Below are positions 25,729 to 33,298 of a stretch of DNA of 64,000 nt, piece by piece. Numbering within the stretch: position 1 is the first letter of the stretch; each line of letters opens with the position of its first letter. A model generated the notes under the pieces. It worked only from the letters and a program-made list of their open reading frames with translations. It did no database searches and was not told where the DNA came from. The translations under genes were made by a program, and so were the position numbers. This DNA is from Bacteroidetes Order II. bacterium (GTDB lineage: Bacteria; Bacteroidota; Rhodothermia; Rhodothermales; UBA2364). Location of the stretch: NCBI GenBank assembly GCA_016788705.1, contig JAEUSQ010000038.1, positions 66,194 through 130,193 of the forward strand, written 5' to 3'.

Positions 25729-26805
25729 TTACGGTATGAACAAGACAGCCTCTCCTTCCTTGAGGATGCGGAAGCCCTGCGGCCCTAAGTCTTGTGCCTC
25801 GATCGCGGCGCTCAGTGCCAAAAGTGGATCATCCAATCCCTCATCAGCCATCTCGAACGTTCCGTAGTGCATGGGGATGGAGGTTTTTATGCCCAATTCG
25901 CAGTGCATTTGGACCGCTTGGGCCGGGGAGACATGGACTGGCGACATAAACCACTCCGGACGATACGCCCCGATGGGGAGGATGCCCACATCAAAGCCCT
26001 CTGGAAACTGTTTTTGAATCTGCTGCACAAAGGGACCATATCCCGTATCGCCCGCAAAATAGAGCCGTTTTTCTTGAACCGTTAACACAAAACCGGCCCA
26101 AAGCGTTTTATTACGATCAGAAAGCCCGCGTCCGGAAAAATGTTGTGCGGGCACACATGTTAGATGCATCACATTAGACAAGTTTTGCGTATCCCACCAA
26201 TCCATTTCCTGTACCTTCCGAATATTTTGGGACGCCAAAAATGCAGCATTGCCCAATGTCGTCACAATTTTACAGCCAAAACGATTTTGCAGCCGCCCTA
26301 AGGTCTTAGGATCGCAATGGTCGTAATGATTATGGGTCAGGAGTACTAGGTCTATTGGGGGCAAGTCCTCAAAGCGAATCCCCGGTGGACGCACCCGCTC
26401 CGGCCCCAACCAAGAAATAGGACTTACCCGTCGGGCATACACCGGATCTGTCAGGATATTGAGGCCCTCCCATTGTATCAGCATCGTGGCATGATTGATG
26501 AAGGTAATCCGTAGCCCGTTGCCTATACGGTTTGGGGGTTTCTCCCCAGAGGGCTGTTCTGAATAAGCAGGCCAGTACCCCACATTTTCGCGGTTTATAC
26601 GCCACTTTAGCACATCCCAAAGCCCTTTCTGAGGCACATCGCCCAGATTCTGGAAGTGCGTGCCATCAAAATGATCACTCTTGGGGCCGATATAACCCGG
26701 AGCAGAAAAAGTGAGATCTGCCACCCAAGCAGCAAAACCACCCAGTCCAAGAACTCCGGCAAGTCCTTTTATTGTTTTGCGCATAAAAGCTCTGCGGTCC
26801 ATCAT
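25729..26805 (-). CDS. Metallo-beta-lactamase-fold hydrolase with Tat-type signal (NAPE-PLD/UlaG-like)
   Basis: This protein of about 358 residues has an N-terminus MMDRRAFMRKTIKGLAG followed by a hydrophobic stretch, which fits a twin-arginine export signal (RRAFMRK). The zinc site THNHYDHCD is the HxHxDH motif, and further ligands appear in PAQHFSGRG, FAGDTGYG and the late PMHYGTFE. The order INHATMLIQWEG, then NILTDPVYARRVSP is typical of the family that includes mammalian NAPE-phospholipase D and bacterial UlaG-like lactonases. The substrate cannot be deduced. I start at the MM pair (codons 26800-26805). An upstream start at 26856 adds 17 residues (MVQPFGKNKVLGANKKK) that do not suit an export signal. 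It is divergent from the BlaI-like repressor gene. Confidence 0.85.
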   Translation of the reverse strand: MMDRRAFMRKTIKGLAGVLGLGGFAAWVADLTFSAPGYIGPKSDHFDGTHFQNLGDVPQKGLWDVLKWRINRENVGYWPAYSEQPSGEKPPNRIGNGLRITFINHATMLIQWEGLNILTDPVYARRVSPISWLGPERVRPPGIRFEDLPPIDLVLLTHNHYDHCDPKTLGRLQNRFGCKIVTTLGNAAFLASQNIRKVQEMDWWDTQNLSNVMHLTCVPAQHFSGRGLSDRNKTLWAGFVLTVQEKRLYFAGDTGYGPFVQQIQKQFPEGFDVGILPIGAYRPEWFMSPVHVSPAQAVQMHCELGIKTSIPMHYGTFEMADEGLDDPLLALSAAIEAQDLGPQGFRILKEGEAVLFIP

Positions 26806-26920
26806 TTTTTTCTTGTTTGCACCCAGTACCTTATTCTTGCCAAAAGGTTGCACCACTTCCCGCTTAGGCCCAACTATTCCATCCTTTTAGATGAGCAAGA
26901 AACTTTTTTGCATTCTATAC

Positions 26921-26949
26921 TTGCATCTCTCCTACAAGTGTAGTATTTT
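26921..26949 (+). promoter_or_regulatory. Candidate promoter of the blaI-like gene
   Basis: TTGCAT (26921-26926), a 17-bp spacer and TATTTT (26944-26949) form a plausible sigma-70-like promoter. The first operator palindrome sits inside the spacer and the second just after the -10, where a bound repressor would block transcription. Confidence 0.4.
26932..26943. promoter_or_regulatory. BlaI/MecI-type operator 1
   Basis: CTACAAGTGTAG is a perfect palindrome (CTACA-AG-TGTAG) carrying the TACA/TGTA half-sites recognised by BlaI/MecI-family repressors. It lies 30 bp before the start codon of the repressor gene, so autorepression is the natural reading. Confidence 0.7.
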
Positions 26950-26953
26950 AAAA

Positions 26954-26965
26954 CTACAAACGTAG
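26954..26965. promoter_or_regulatory. BlaI/MecI-type operator 2
   Basis: CTACAAACGTAG (CTAC-AAAC-GTAG) repeats the operator 22 bp downstream, centre to centre, about two helical turns, so both sites face the same side of the DNA. It ends 7 bp before the repressor's ATG. Confidence 0.65.
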
Positions 26966-26972
26966 TAACAAC

Positions 26973-27362
26973 ATGAAAAGACGTATTCTTCAATCTTTAG
27001 GCGAGGCCGAGTGGGAGGTACTCCAAGCCATATGGCAATTGGGCGAGGCTACCGTAAGCCAAGTTCATGAGCGCATCCGAAGTCAACGAGAAGTTGCTTA
27101 TACCACCATTATGACGCTGATGAAACGGCTTACTGAAAAAGGCTACTTATCCTATACGACTCGTGGCCAAGCTTATGTTTACCATGCGAATATAGAACCA
27201 GACACCTTTAAAGACGCCATGGTCTCTGAGGTGGTGGAAAAGATATTTAATGGTTCGCCCTTGGCCTTGGCGCAAACCCTTTTTAAACAAGAAACCTTTT
27301 CAGAAGCGGATCGGGCTGAAATAGAATCTCTCCTCGCCCAAATCCGCAAAAACGAATCATGA
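26973..27362 (+). CDS. BlaI/MecI/CopY-family winged-helix repressor
   Basis: This 129-residue repressor has a winged-helix N-terminus (LGEAEWEVLQAIWQLGEATV at 9-28) with recognition helix region YTTIMTLMKRLTEKGYL (42-58) and the wing YTTRGQAYVY (61-70). A C-terminal dimerisation helix pair follows (about 80-129). Length and layout match BlaI and MecI, which are cleaved when a membrane metalloprotease partner senses its signal. Two matching operators lie directly upstream. The stop codon overlaps the ATG of the M56 protease gene by 4 nt (ATGA), so the two are translationally coupled. A beta-lactamase gene is not present nearby; the target is likely the operon itself and unknown genes. Confidence 0.92.
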   Translation: MKRRILQSLGEAEWEVLQAIWQLGEATVSQVHERIRSQREVAYTTIMTLMKRLTEKGYLSYTTRGQAYVYHANIEPDTFKDAMVSEVVEKIFNGSPLALAQTLFKQETFSEADRAEIESLLAQIRKNES

Positions 27363-28261
27363 CGGAGGCCCTTCAGATGAATGCCGACTTAGTAATAACA
27401 TTGCTGTATAAACTTTGGATGCCCATGCTGGCCTGGACATTTGCGGCATGGAGCTTATGGTTCTTTGTCCAGAAGCATGGAACCCGCCATCCGGTCTTTC
27501 GCTACCATGTTTTGCGCGTCCTCATTCTGCTGTTACCGATTGGCCTGCTTGCTGTCGCCTGGATCCCTTCTCCGTTTTCTAAAAATGATCTAGCAAATAA
27601 GATAGAGGCCACATCGCCTCCTGCGAACATAGCGCCCACTTTGCCCGCACCTTTTCTACCCAATCCTGTACCACCGTCTATCCCCCAACCAGATATTCAA
27701 AATCCTCCGATCAATTTCTCCTGGCGTTTGGTACTGGATTGGGGCATATTGTGCCTAACCGCTTTTGCCGTCATTTTTGGTTTAATGCGATTTGTACAGC
27801 TATTTAGAGAGCATTATGCCTTATCTCGTTTCAAGGAAGAAGTATTTCACCTTCCTCCCGACATAGAAAAGGCCGTCATACATTCTTTGGAACTCCCTCA
27901 AAACATCGTACTTACCCACACCAAGTCCATAGAAACACCCCTGACTTTTGGATGGCCAGAAGCCTACATTGTGCTTCCGACCACGTTGATCACCGATGAA
28001 GAGGCCCGACGATTGGCCATCCTGCATGAATTGTGTCACATCCGACATCACGACTTTCTACAACAATACCTCTTGCGCGGATTGGATGCCGTATTCGCCA
28101 TTAATCCGATGATGCGCTACCTTATCCTCCAATTAGAAGCAGAGCGCGAACTGATTCGTGACGAAGAAGTGGTACGCCACCCAGATGTTTCGTCTTATGC
28201 CTATGCCTCGAACCTGTACAAACTCGCCACAACCCAAGACCCCTTATTCATCACATCCTAA
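27359..28261 (+). CDS. BlaR1-like M56 membrane metallopeptidase, N-terminal part ending at an in-frame stop
   Basis: This 300-residue product has two N-terminal membrane helices (about 13-37 and 50-70), a Pro-rich loop (about 85-120) and a third helix (about 123-145). The M56 peptidase domain follows, with HELCH at 223-227 and LEAERELIRDEEVV (about 259-272) supplying the third zinc ligand. In BlaR1 and relatives a fourth helix and an external sensor follow. Here TAA at 28259-28261 stops the frame, but the same frame continues without another stop as the 381-codon ORF at 28274, which starts with exactly that missing part. So this looks like one sensor gene split by a nonsense codon, or a protein evolved into two pieces. 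It overlaps the repressor gene by 4 nt. Confidence 0.85.
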   Translation: MTEALQMNADLVITLLYKLWMPMLAWTFAAWSLWFFVQKHGTRHPVFRYHVLRVLILLLPIGLLAVAWIPSPFSKNDLANKIEATSPPANIAPTLPAPFLPNPVPPSIPQPDIQNPPINFSWRLVLDWGILCLTAFAVIFGLMRFVQLFREHYALSRFKEEVFHLPPDIEKAVIHSLELPQNIVLTHTKSIETPLTFGWPEAYIVLPTTLITDEEARRLAILHELCHIRHHDFLQQYLLRGLDAVFAINPMMRYLILQLEAERELIRDEEVVRHPDVSSYAYASNLYKLATTQDPLFITS

Positions 28262-28273
28262 GCCCAATACTCC

Positions 28274-29419
28274 ATGAGATGCCCCTCGCTTGCCATTTAT
28301 GCCTTCTCTCCGGCTCAAAACCTCAAAACCCGCCTTCAAAACTTGGCAACCAACCGGGCGTATTCTCCACGTGAAAAACGAAACACCATCCTGCTGCTAA
28401 CCATCACAAGCCTCATCATATTAGCTGGTTTGATTGGTTTCTTTGGTGATCCAACTGAAGCGCCCATCTCCCTTCAAAAAGCAAAAAGCACCTTTTTGCC
28501 CCCAGACCCTTATGCTTCAGTTATGGTTTTTACCAACTTAACCTGCTGGGTAGATAAAAAGCAAGTATGCGACCACCCAACAACGTTTAATGTAGAAAAA
28601 ATTGGGGTAATCTACTTGGTTGATATAGGCTTGGTCACCTTTTCGTTACAACCTTTTGCCGATGCAAAACCTATTGGAACGGTGAAAGGAAAAGAACTCA
28701 TACTCAATCTGTCCAATACACCTCTACACTTGACCTCACAATTTGATATTTTGGTAAAAGCCCAAGGGAAACCCATTTTGGTTTATGGAAAACAAGACAT
28801 AGGCTATGAAATAGAAAGACTATTAGGTCTAGCTCCCGAATACAAAAATGTATCATATAGGAGTACAGCTACGAGTTTCGAGGGGGATCAATACACCTTT
28901 TCAATAAGCAACATCAATCGGTACGAAACCTTATATGCAACCAGACCAAAGCCAGGCTTAACCTTTTCTCGTCCAACAATCCAATTGGAAAACCTAGTAA
29001 TACCACCACCCATGTTCTTAAGCCATACGCAATCCATAAACAATCGTTCTTTGGACACAATCCATACAAAAGATCATGACATATTATCCTTGATGGGTCT
29101 GGAAACCTATGGATTATTCCAATTCTCTTTACATCCTTTTAAAAATGCAACACAATCTGCACAAGTGGAAGGCAACAGGTTGCGCGTCCAGACGGCTGTG
29201 GGCTTACTCCAAATCACCACTTCCGAAAATATCCTATTAACAGAGACCGGAACCATCTGGTTTACGCTTATTCCATCCACTTCTTATCGTAAAGACGAAA
29301 TTCACCGTGAGCAAGCGGCTTGTCGGGAACAGCTAAAGGAAGCCCCAACATTTGCCGAACAGAACTGTCGGATAGGCGGCTTCAGAATGCCCGTCTATTT
29401 CGAGAGGAGGGAATTCTAA
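28274..29419 (+). CDS. Membrane-anchored sensor part of the M56 system (in frame after the stop)
   Basis: This 381-residue ORF lies in the same frame as the M56 gene, 12 nt after its TAA. It begins with a linker (FSPAQNLKTRLQNLATNRAY, 11-30) like the one before the fourth helix of BlaR1-type proteins, then one membrane helix (about 37-57) and an external domain. The external part holds two similar halves: GLVTFSLQPFADA (119-131) with KGKELILNL (138-146), and GLFQFSLHPFKNA (280-292) with EGNRLRVQT (299-307). It does not resemble the penicillin-binding sensor of BlaR1, so the signal is probably not a beta-lactam. Whether it is translated alone from this ATG, by readthrough, or not at all is open. 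It ends 8 bp from the convergent SDR gene. Confidence 0.6.
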   Translation: MRCPSLAIYAFSPAQNLKTRLQNLATNRAYSPREKRNTILLLTITSLIILAGLIGFFGDPTEAPISLQKAKSTFLPPDPYASVMVFTNLTCWVDKKQVCDHPTTFNVEKIGVIYLVDIGLVTFSLQPFADAKPIGTVKGKELILNLSNTPLHLTSQFDILVKAQGKPILVYGKQDIGYEIERLLGLAPEYKNVSYRSTATSFEGDQYTFSISNINRYETLYATRPKPGLTFSRPTIQLENLVIPPPMFLSHTQSINNRSLDTIHTKDHDILSLMGLETYGLFQFSLHPFKNATQSAQVEGNRLRVQTAVGLLQITTSENILLTETGTIWFTLIPSTSYRKDEIHREQAACREQLKEAPTFAEQNCRIGGFRMPVYFERREF

Positions 29420-29427
29420 GCCAGTGC

Positions 29428-30291
29428 TTAGGCCCATTCCACCCCTGCAAGGACTTCTGTCTTGGACCAGAGCGCCTCGCCGAGCACTTCGTCGTAGCTG
29501 AGGGCAGACGATTTTACGGCTTTTCGGTTGCTGAAATAGCGCCCAGAGATGCCAACTACCTCCGGCGAAGAGGCCAGATATACTTGTGTGGCCGCTCCTT
29601 TTTCCACCGAAATGGCGGATAGTTTTTTGGCAAACCGCCACGCCCCAACAAAAAGTTTACCCATAGCGCCCGATGCATTGTTATCGCCAAAATCGGAGGC
29701 CACAAATCCTGGATGCAAACAGTTGATGGTAACGCCGCTGTTTTCTAAACGACGAGCAGCAGCATAGGTAAACATGATGTTCATCAATTTGCTATTACAA
29801 TACTGCCCCCAGCCGCTATATGCTTGCCTCATCTGCAAGTCCGACAAATTAATTTTGCCCGGTCGGTGCGCATCTGATGCCACATTTACCACACGCGCAC
29901 CTGGCGTTTGCATCAGGAGGTCCAACAACGCGTGTGTCAACAAGAAATAATTCAGGTGATTCAGCGCAATCGTTTGCTCCACCCCATCCGGACTTTCTTC
30001 ATACTTTAGGAACATGGCACCGGCATTATTCAGCAATACATCCAAACGGTCGAAGCGCGACTTATAGGTATCCGCCAGTTGCCGAACGGCCGTCATCGAG
30101 GACAAATCTGCCAGCAAATAATGGAGTGCCTCATTTCCCGTGGCCTGCCTCACTTCCGAGACCACCCTCTGGCACTTGGCCTCGTTCCGTCCAACCAGTA
30201 CCACTTGTGCACCCATCGCCGCCAGTTGTTTAACAGACTCGGCGCCGATGCCCGCCGAAGCGCCCGTAACTAAAATTGTTTTGCCTTTCAT
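29428..30291 (-). CDS. Short-chain dehydrogenase/reductase
   Basis: This 287-residue SDR has the cofactor motif TGASAGIG (9-16), the structural NNAG (88-91), the catalytic Tyr164 and Lys168 in YCNSK, and the catalytic Ser near 139 (NVASD). The sequence NHLNYFLLTHALLDLL (111-126) and HPGFVASDF resemble the retinol-dehydrogenase/WW-domain-oxidoreductase subgroup. The Arg after the first strand (VGRNEAK, residue 35) suggests NADPH. The natural substrate is unknown. It is cytoplasmic with no signal peptide. It is convergent with the M56 sensor ORF, 8 bp apart, and divergent from fbaB. No Shine-Dalgarno is seen. Confidence 0.88.
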   Translation of the reverse strand: MKGKTILVTGASAGIGAESVKQLAAMGAQVVLVGRNEAKCQRVVSEVRQATGNEALHYLLADLSSMTAVRQLADTYKSRFDRLDVLLNNAGAMFLKYEESPDGVEQTIALNHLNYFLLTHALLDLLMQTPGARVVNVASDAHRPGKINLSDLQMRQAYSGWGQYCNSKLMNIMFTYAAARRLENSGVTINCLHPGFVASDFGDNNASGAMGKLFVGAWRFAKKLSAISVEKGAATQVYLASSPEVVGISGRYFSNRKAVKSSALSYDEVLGEALWSKTEVLAGVEWA

Positions 30292-30495
30292 TTAGGAAAG
30301 AATCTGAGGATTAAGGAAATAAAAGAATGGAACGACCAGGGCGCCGTAAGGTTGCTCCGTTTGTCGCCCGACACTGTCGTTTCAACCGGAATCGCTTTTC
30401 TTCCCGTTTAATTCGTTTTGATAAACCCCCAATCGCTTCGCTTTTTAATTAGCTTTATCCGTTACCATTTTCCAATTCACCAGAATGAACCATCC

Positions 30496-31572
30496 ATGAG
30501 TTTAGTCCCTGCAAATACGGAATCTATTCTGGCAGATAAAGCCGAATATTATTTGGGATTTAATGCCCCGAAAATTAGTAAAGAACAACTCCATTTGCCA
30601 GGCAGCGATTTTGTTGACCGCGTTTTTGGCATTAGTGACCGGACACCCCAAGTACTGCGCTCCATTCAAGCCATGTTCGGAACAGGTCGGCTTGCCAATA
30701 CGGGCTATCTGTCCATTTTGCCCGTAGATCAGGGAATTGAGCACTCCGCAGGTGCTTCTTTTGCCAAAAACCCGATCTACTTTGATCCCGAAAACATCGT
30801 TAAATTGGCCATCGAAGGCGGTTGTAATGCCGTATGCTCCACCTATGGCGGTCTTGGCTCGGTAGCACGAAAATACGCGCATAAAATCCCGATGATGCTC
30901 AAAATCAACCACAACGAATTATTGACCTATCCCAATAAATTTGACCAAGTAATGTTTGCGCAGGTCAAGAATGCATGGGACATGGGCTGTGTTTCGATTG
31001 GCGCAACGGTCTATTTTGGATCAGACCAATCCACACGTCAGTTAATGGAAGTCTCTGAAGCCTTTGCCTATGCGCATGAACTGGGCATGGCTACCGTCTT
31101 GTGGTGTTATACCCGCAACAACGCCTTTAAAGTAAATGGCGTAAACTACGAAACAGGCGCCGACCTGACGGGCCAAGCCAACCACCTTGGCGCAACCATT
31201 GAGGCCGATATTGTTAAGCAAAAACAACCAGACTGTAATGGTGGTTTTAAAGCCCTCAATTCTGGCAACTCCAGCTATGGCAAATTAGACGAGCGGATGT
31301 ACACCGAGCTTGCAAGCGATCATCCGATTGACTTGACGCGCTATCAGGTGGCCAATGGCTACATGGGCCGCATCGGCCTCATCAACTCCGGCGGCGGCTC
31401 TGGCTCCAATGACTTGCAAGAGGCCGTTATTACCGCTGTTGTTAACAAACGTGCTGGCGGAATGGGACTTATTTCCGGCAGAAAAGCCTTCCAACGCCCC
31501 ATGAATGAGGGGGTCGGGATACTGAATGCCATTCAAGATGTCTTCTTAGACGAATCCGTAAGCATTGCATAA
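30496..31572 (+). CDS. fbaB: Class I fructose-bisphosphate aldolase (DhnA/FbaB type)
   Basis: This 358-residue protein matches E. coli FbaB, which cleaves fructose 1,6-bisphosphate to two triose phosphates through a Schiff base with lysine, without metal. Typical stretches are [37 protein letters not shown], and a late GRKAFQRP, which belongs to the phosphate-binding end of the barrel. I start at the ATG at 30496 (MSLVPANTE), because the family begins there; the frame opens 78 nt earlier with a stretch that looks non-coding. Together with pfkA at 57 kb and pckA at 10 kb it covers sugar breakdown and synthesis. A clear terminator follows. There is no Shine-Dalgarno. Confidence 0.94.
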   Translation: MSLVPANTESILADKAEYYLGFNAPKISKEQLHLPGSDFVDRVFGISDRTPQVLRSIQAMFGTGRLANTGYLSILPVDQGIEHSAGASFAKNPIYFDPENIVKLAIEGGCNAVCSTYGGLGSVARKYAHKIPMMLKINHNELLTYPNKFDQVMFAQVKNAWDMGCVSIGATVYFGSDQSTRQLMEVSEAFAYAHELGMATVLWCYTRNNAFKVNGVNYETGADLTGQANHLGATIEADIVKQKQPDCNGGFKALNSGNSSYGKLDERMYTELASDHPIDLTRYQVANGYMGRIGLINSGGGSGSNDLQEAVITAVVNKRAGGMGLISGRKAFQRPMNEGVGILNAIQDVFLDESVSIA

Positions 31573-31595
31573 GTACGGATATCTTCAACGCTTTG

Positions 31596-31625
31596 GCCCC
31601 CGTTCCTTGTTGGCGGGGGCTTTTA
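31596..31625 (+). terminator. Terminator after fbaB
   Basis: GCCCCCG (31596-31602) pairs with CGGGGGC (31614-31620), followed by TTTTA, 23 bp after the fbaB stop. Confidence 0.8.
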
Positions 31626-31832
31626 TGTTATCCTCTCCCATTGACGACGCAACAAGCCCTATTTTATCGTATCTTCTAGTATTACACACAGAAGGGCCCT
31701 ATTCCTGACAGCGTAACCATGTTTACTTCCTTTGTTCATAGGCTGCTTTCAATAGATGATTTTGTTACGTAGCCTGATGCCATATTTTCGTCAATGCGAA
31801 CCTAAAACCAACGAATGAAAGAAGGTACCGGA

Positions 31833-33152
31833 ATGTCTCGTGTCTCGTTTCACACCCTTGGCTGCAAACTGAATTATGCCGAAACCAGCACCATTGCCCG
31901 CGACTTTAAGGCGCAAGGCTACAAGACCGTGCCCTTCGAAACAGCCGCCGACGTAACGGTGATCAACACCTGTACCGTCACCGAGCAGGCCGAGGCCAAG
32001 TGCCGTAATGCCATTCGTCGGGCACTACGCGCCAATCCCGACACTTTTGTGATTGTTACGGGTTGTTATGCACAACTCAGACCAGAAGAAATTGCCCAAA
32101 TTCCCGGAGTGGATGTGGTGCTCGGCGCACAGGAAAAATTCCAAATTTTCTCCCTCCTTAAAACCTTCGAGAAGCAGCCACAAACACAAGTGGCAGTCTC
32201 TTGTATAGATGATGTCGTGGCCTTTGGGCCGTCATACTCTTCCGGTGAACGTACCCGCGCTTTCCTGAAGGTACAAGACGGATGTGACTATACTTGTTCT
32301 TTTTGCACCATCCCACAAGCACGTGGAAAGAGCCGATCGGCACCAATCCCCGAAACGCTCCGTTCCGCCCGCGAAGTCATTGAAAAAGGATATAAGGAAA
32401 TTGTCCTTTCTGGTATCAATATTGGGTTGTACGGACAAGAACATGGAACCGACCTACTCGCTTTACTGTACGAGTTAGACCAACTCGAAGGAGTGGAACG
32501 CTTCCGTATCTCCTCTATCGAACCCAATTTGCTCACGGACGACATCCTGCGGTTTGTTGCCGAGTCTAACAAATTTCAGCCCCACTTCCATATCCCGCTA
32601 CAAAGTGGCGACAACGAGGTTTTGGGGAAAATGCGCCGACGATACCGCCGCGAACTGTATGCAGAGCGTGTGCAGCGTATCCATCACCTCATGCCCGATG
32701 CCTGTATCGGAGTGGATGTCATTGTGGGATTTCCGGCAGAGACCGAGACCCATTTCGAGCAGACCTACCAGTTCCTGCACGAGTTGCCCGTCTCGTATTT
32801 CCATGTATTTACCTATTCGGAACGACCCAACACGACTGCCGTGGAACAGTTGACGCGCATGGGAACACCAGTACCTGCAAAAGAACGCGAACGCAGAAGC
32901 AAAATGTTGCGTATTTTATCCGCCAAGAAGCGATTGGCCTTTCATCAGGCAAATACGGGAACCACACGTCCAGTGCTTTGGGAGGACGAAGAAAAAGGCG
33001 GACTTATGTTTGGCTTCACCGATAACTATGTTAAAGTCCAGACGCCGTATGATCCTGACAAGGCCGGAGCTATCGAAATAGTAACCTTGGGGACTTTGGC
33101 CGAAGACGGAACGGTGAAACGGGGAGAAAATGCTTTTATCTCAATTCTTTGA
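31833..33152 (+). CDS. mtaB: tRNA N6-threonylcarbamoyladenosine methylthiotransferase MtaB-like
   Basis: This radical-SAM enzyme of about 439 residues would add a methylthio group to t6A37 of tRNA. The N-terminal MTTase domain begins FHTLGCKLNYAET, with NTCTVT and TGCYAQ supplying the second iron-sulfur cluster cysteines. The radical SAM motif CDYTCSFCTIP is near residue 152. A TRAM-like C-terminal part follows (TTRPVLWEDEE, then GFTDNYVKV). TLGCKLNYAE-type N-termini mark MtaB within the MiaB/RimO/MtaB set. I start at the ATG at 31833 (MSRVSF); an ATG 18 nt earlier (31815) is equally open. The gene is apparently monocistronic. Confidence 0.9.
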   Translation: MSRVSFHTLGCKLNYAETSTIARDFKAQGYKTVPFETAADVTVINTCTVTEQAEAKCRNAIRRALRANPDTFVIVTGCYAQLRPEEIAQIPGVDVVLGAQEKFQIFSLLKTFEKQPQTQVAVSCIDDVVAFGPSYSSGERTRAFLKVQDGCDYTCSFCTIPQARGKSRSAPIPETLRSAREVIEKGYKEIVLSGINIGLYGQEHGTDLLALLYELDQLEGVERFRISSIEPNLLTDDILRFVAESNKFQPHFHIPLQSGDNEVLGKMRRRYRRELYAERVQRIHHLMPDACIGVDVIVGFPAETETHFEQTYQFLHELPVSYFHVFTYSERPNTTAVEQLTRMGTPVPAKERERRSKMLRILSAKKRLAFHQANTGTTRPVLWEDEEKGGLMFGFTDNYVKVQTPYDPDKAGAIEIVTLGTLAEDGTVKRGENAFISIL

Positions 33153-33217
33153 CCAAGTCGGCAATAAAAAGGCTATCCAAGGCCTCAAAAATATCTATTT
33201 TTTTTTGAAGTTATTTT

Positions 33218-33246
33218 TTGGCGCGATTTTTAGTCTATACTATAAT
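33218..33246 (+). promoter_or_regulatory. Sigma-70-like promoter
   Basis: TTGGCG (33218-33223), a 17-bp spacer and a perfect TATAAT (33241-33246) form a promoter for the next gene, whose first in-frame ATG is at 33299. Confidence 0.6.
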
Positions 33247-33298
33247 ATAGAACCATAGACCCACCACCCAACGGAAAAGAAAGGGAGCTTTTCCGGTT

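Noticed and set aside
26805-26856. Upstream start for the metallo-beta-lactamase-fold gene.
   Set aside because: The added residues would sit in front of a twin-arginine signal, which must be near the N-terminus.
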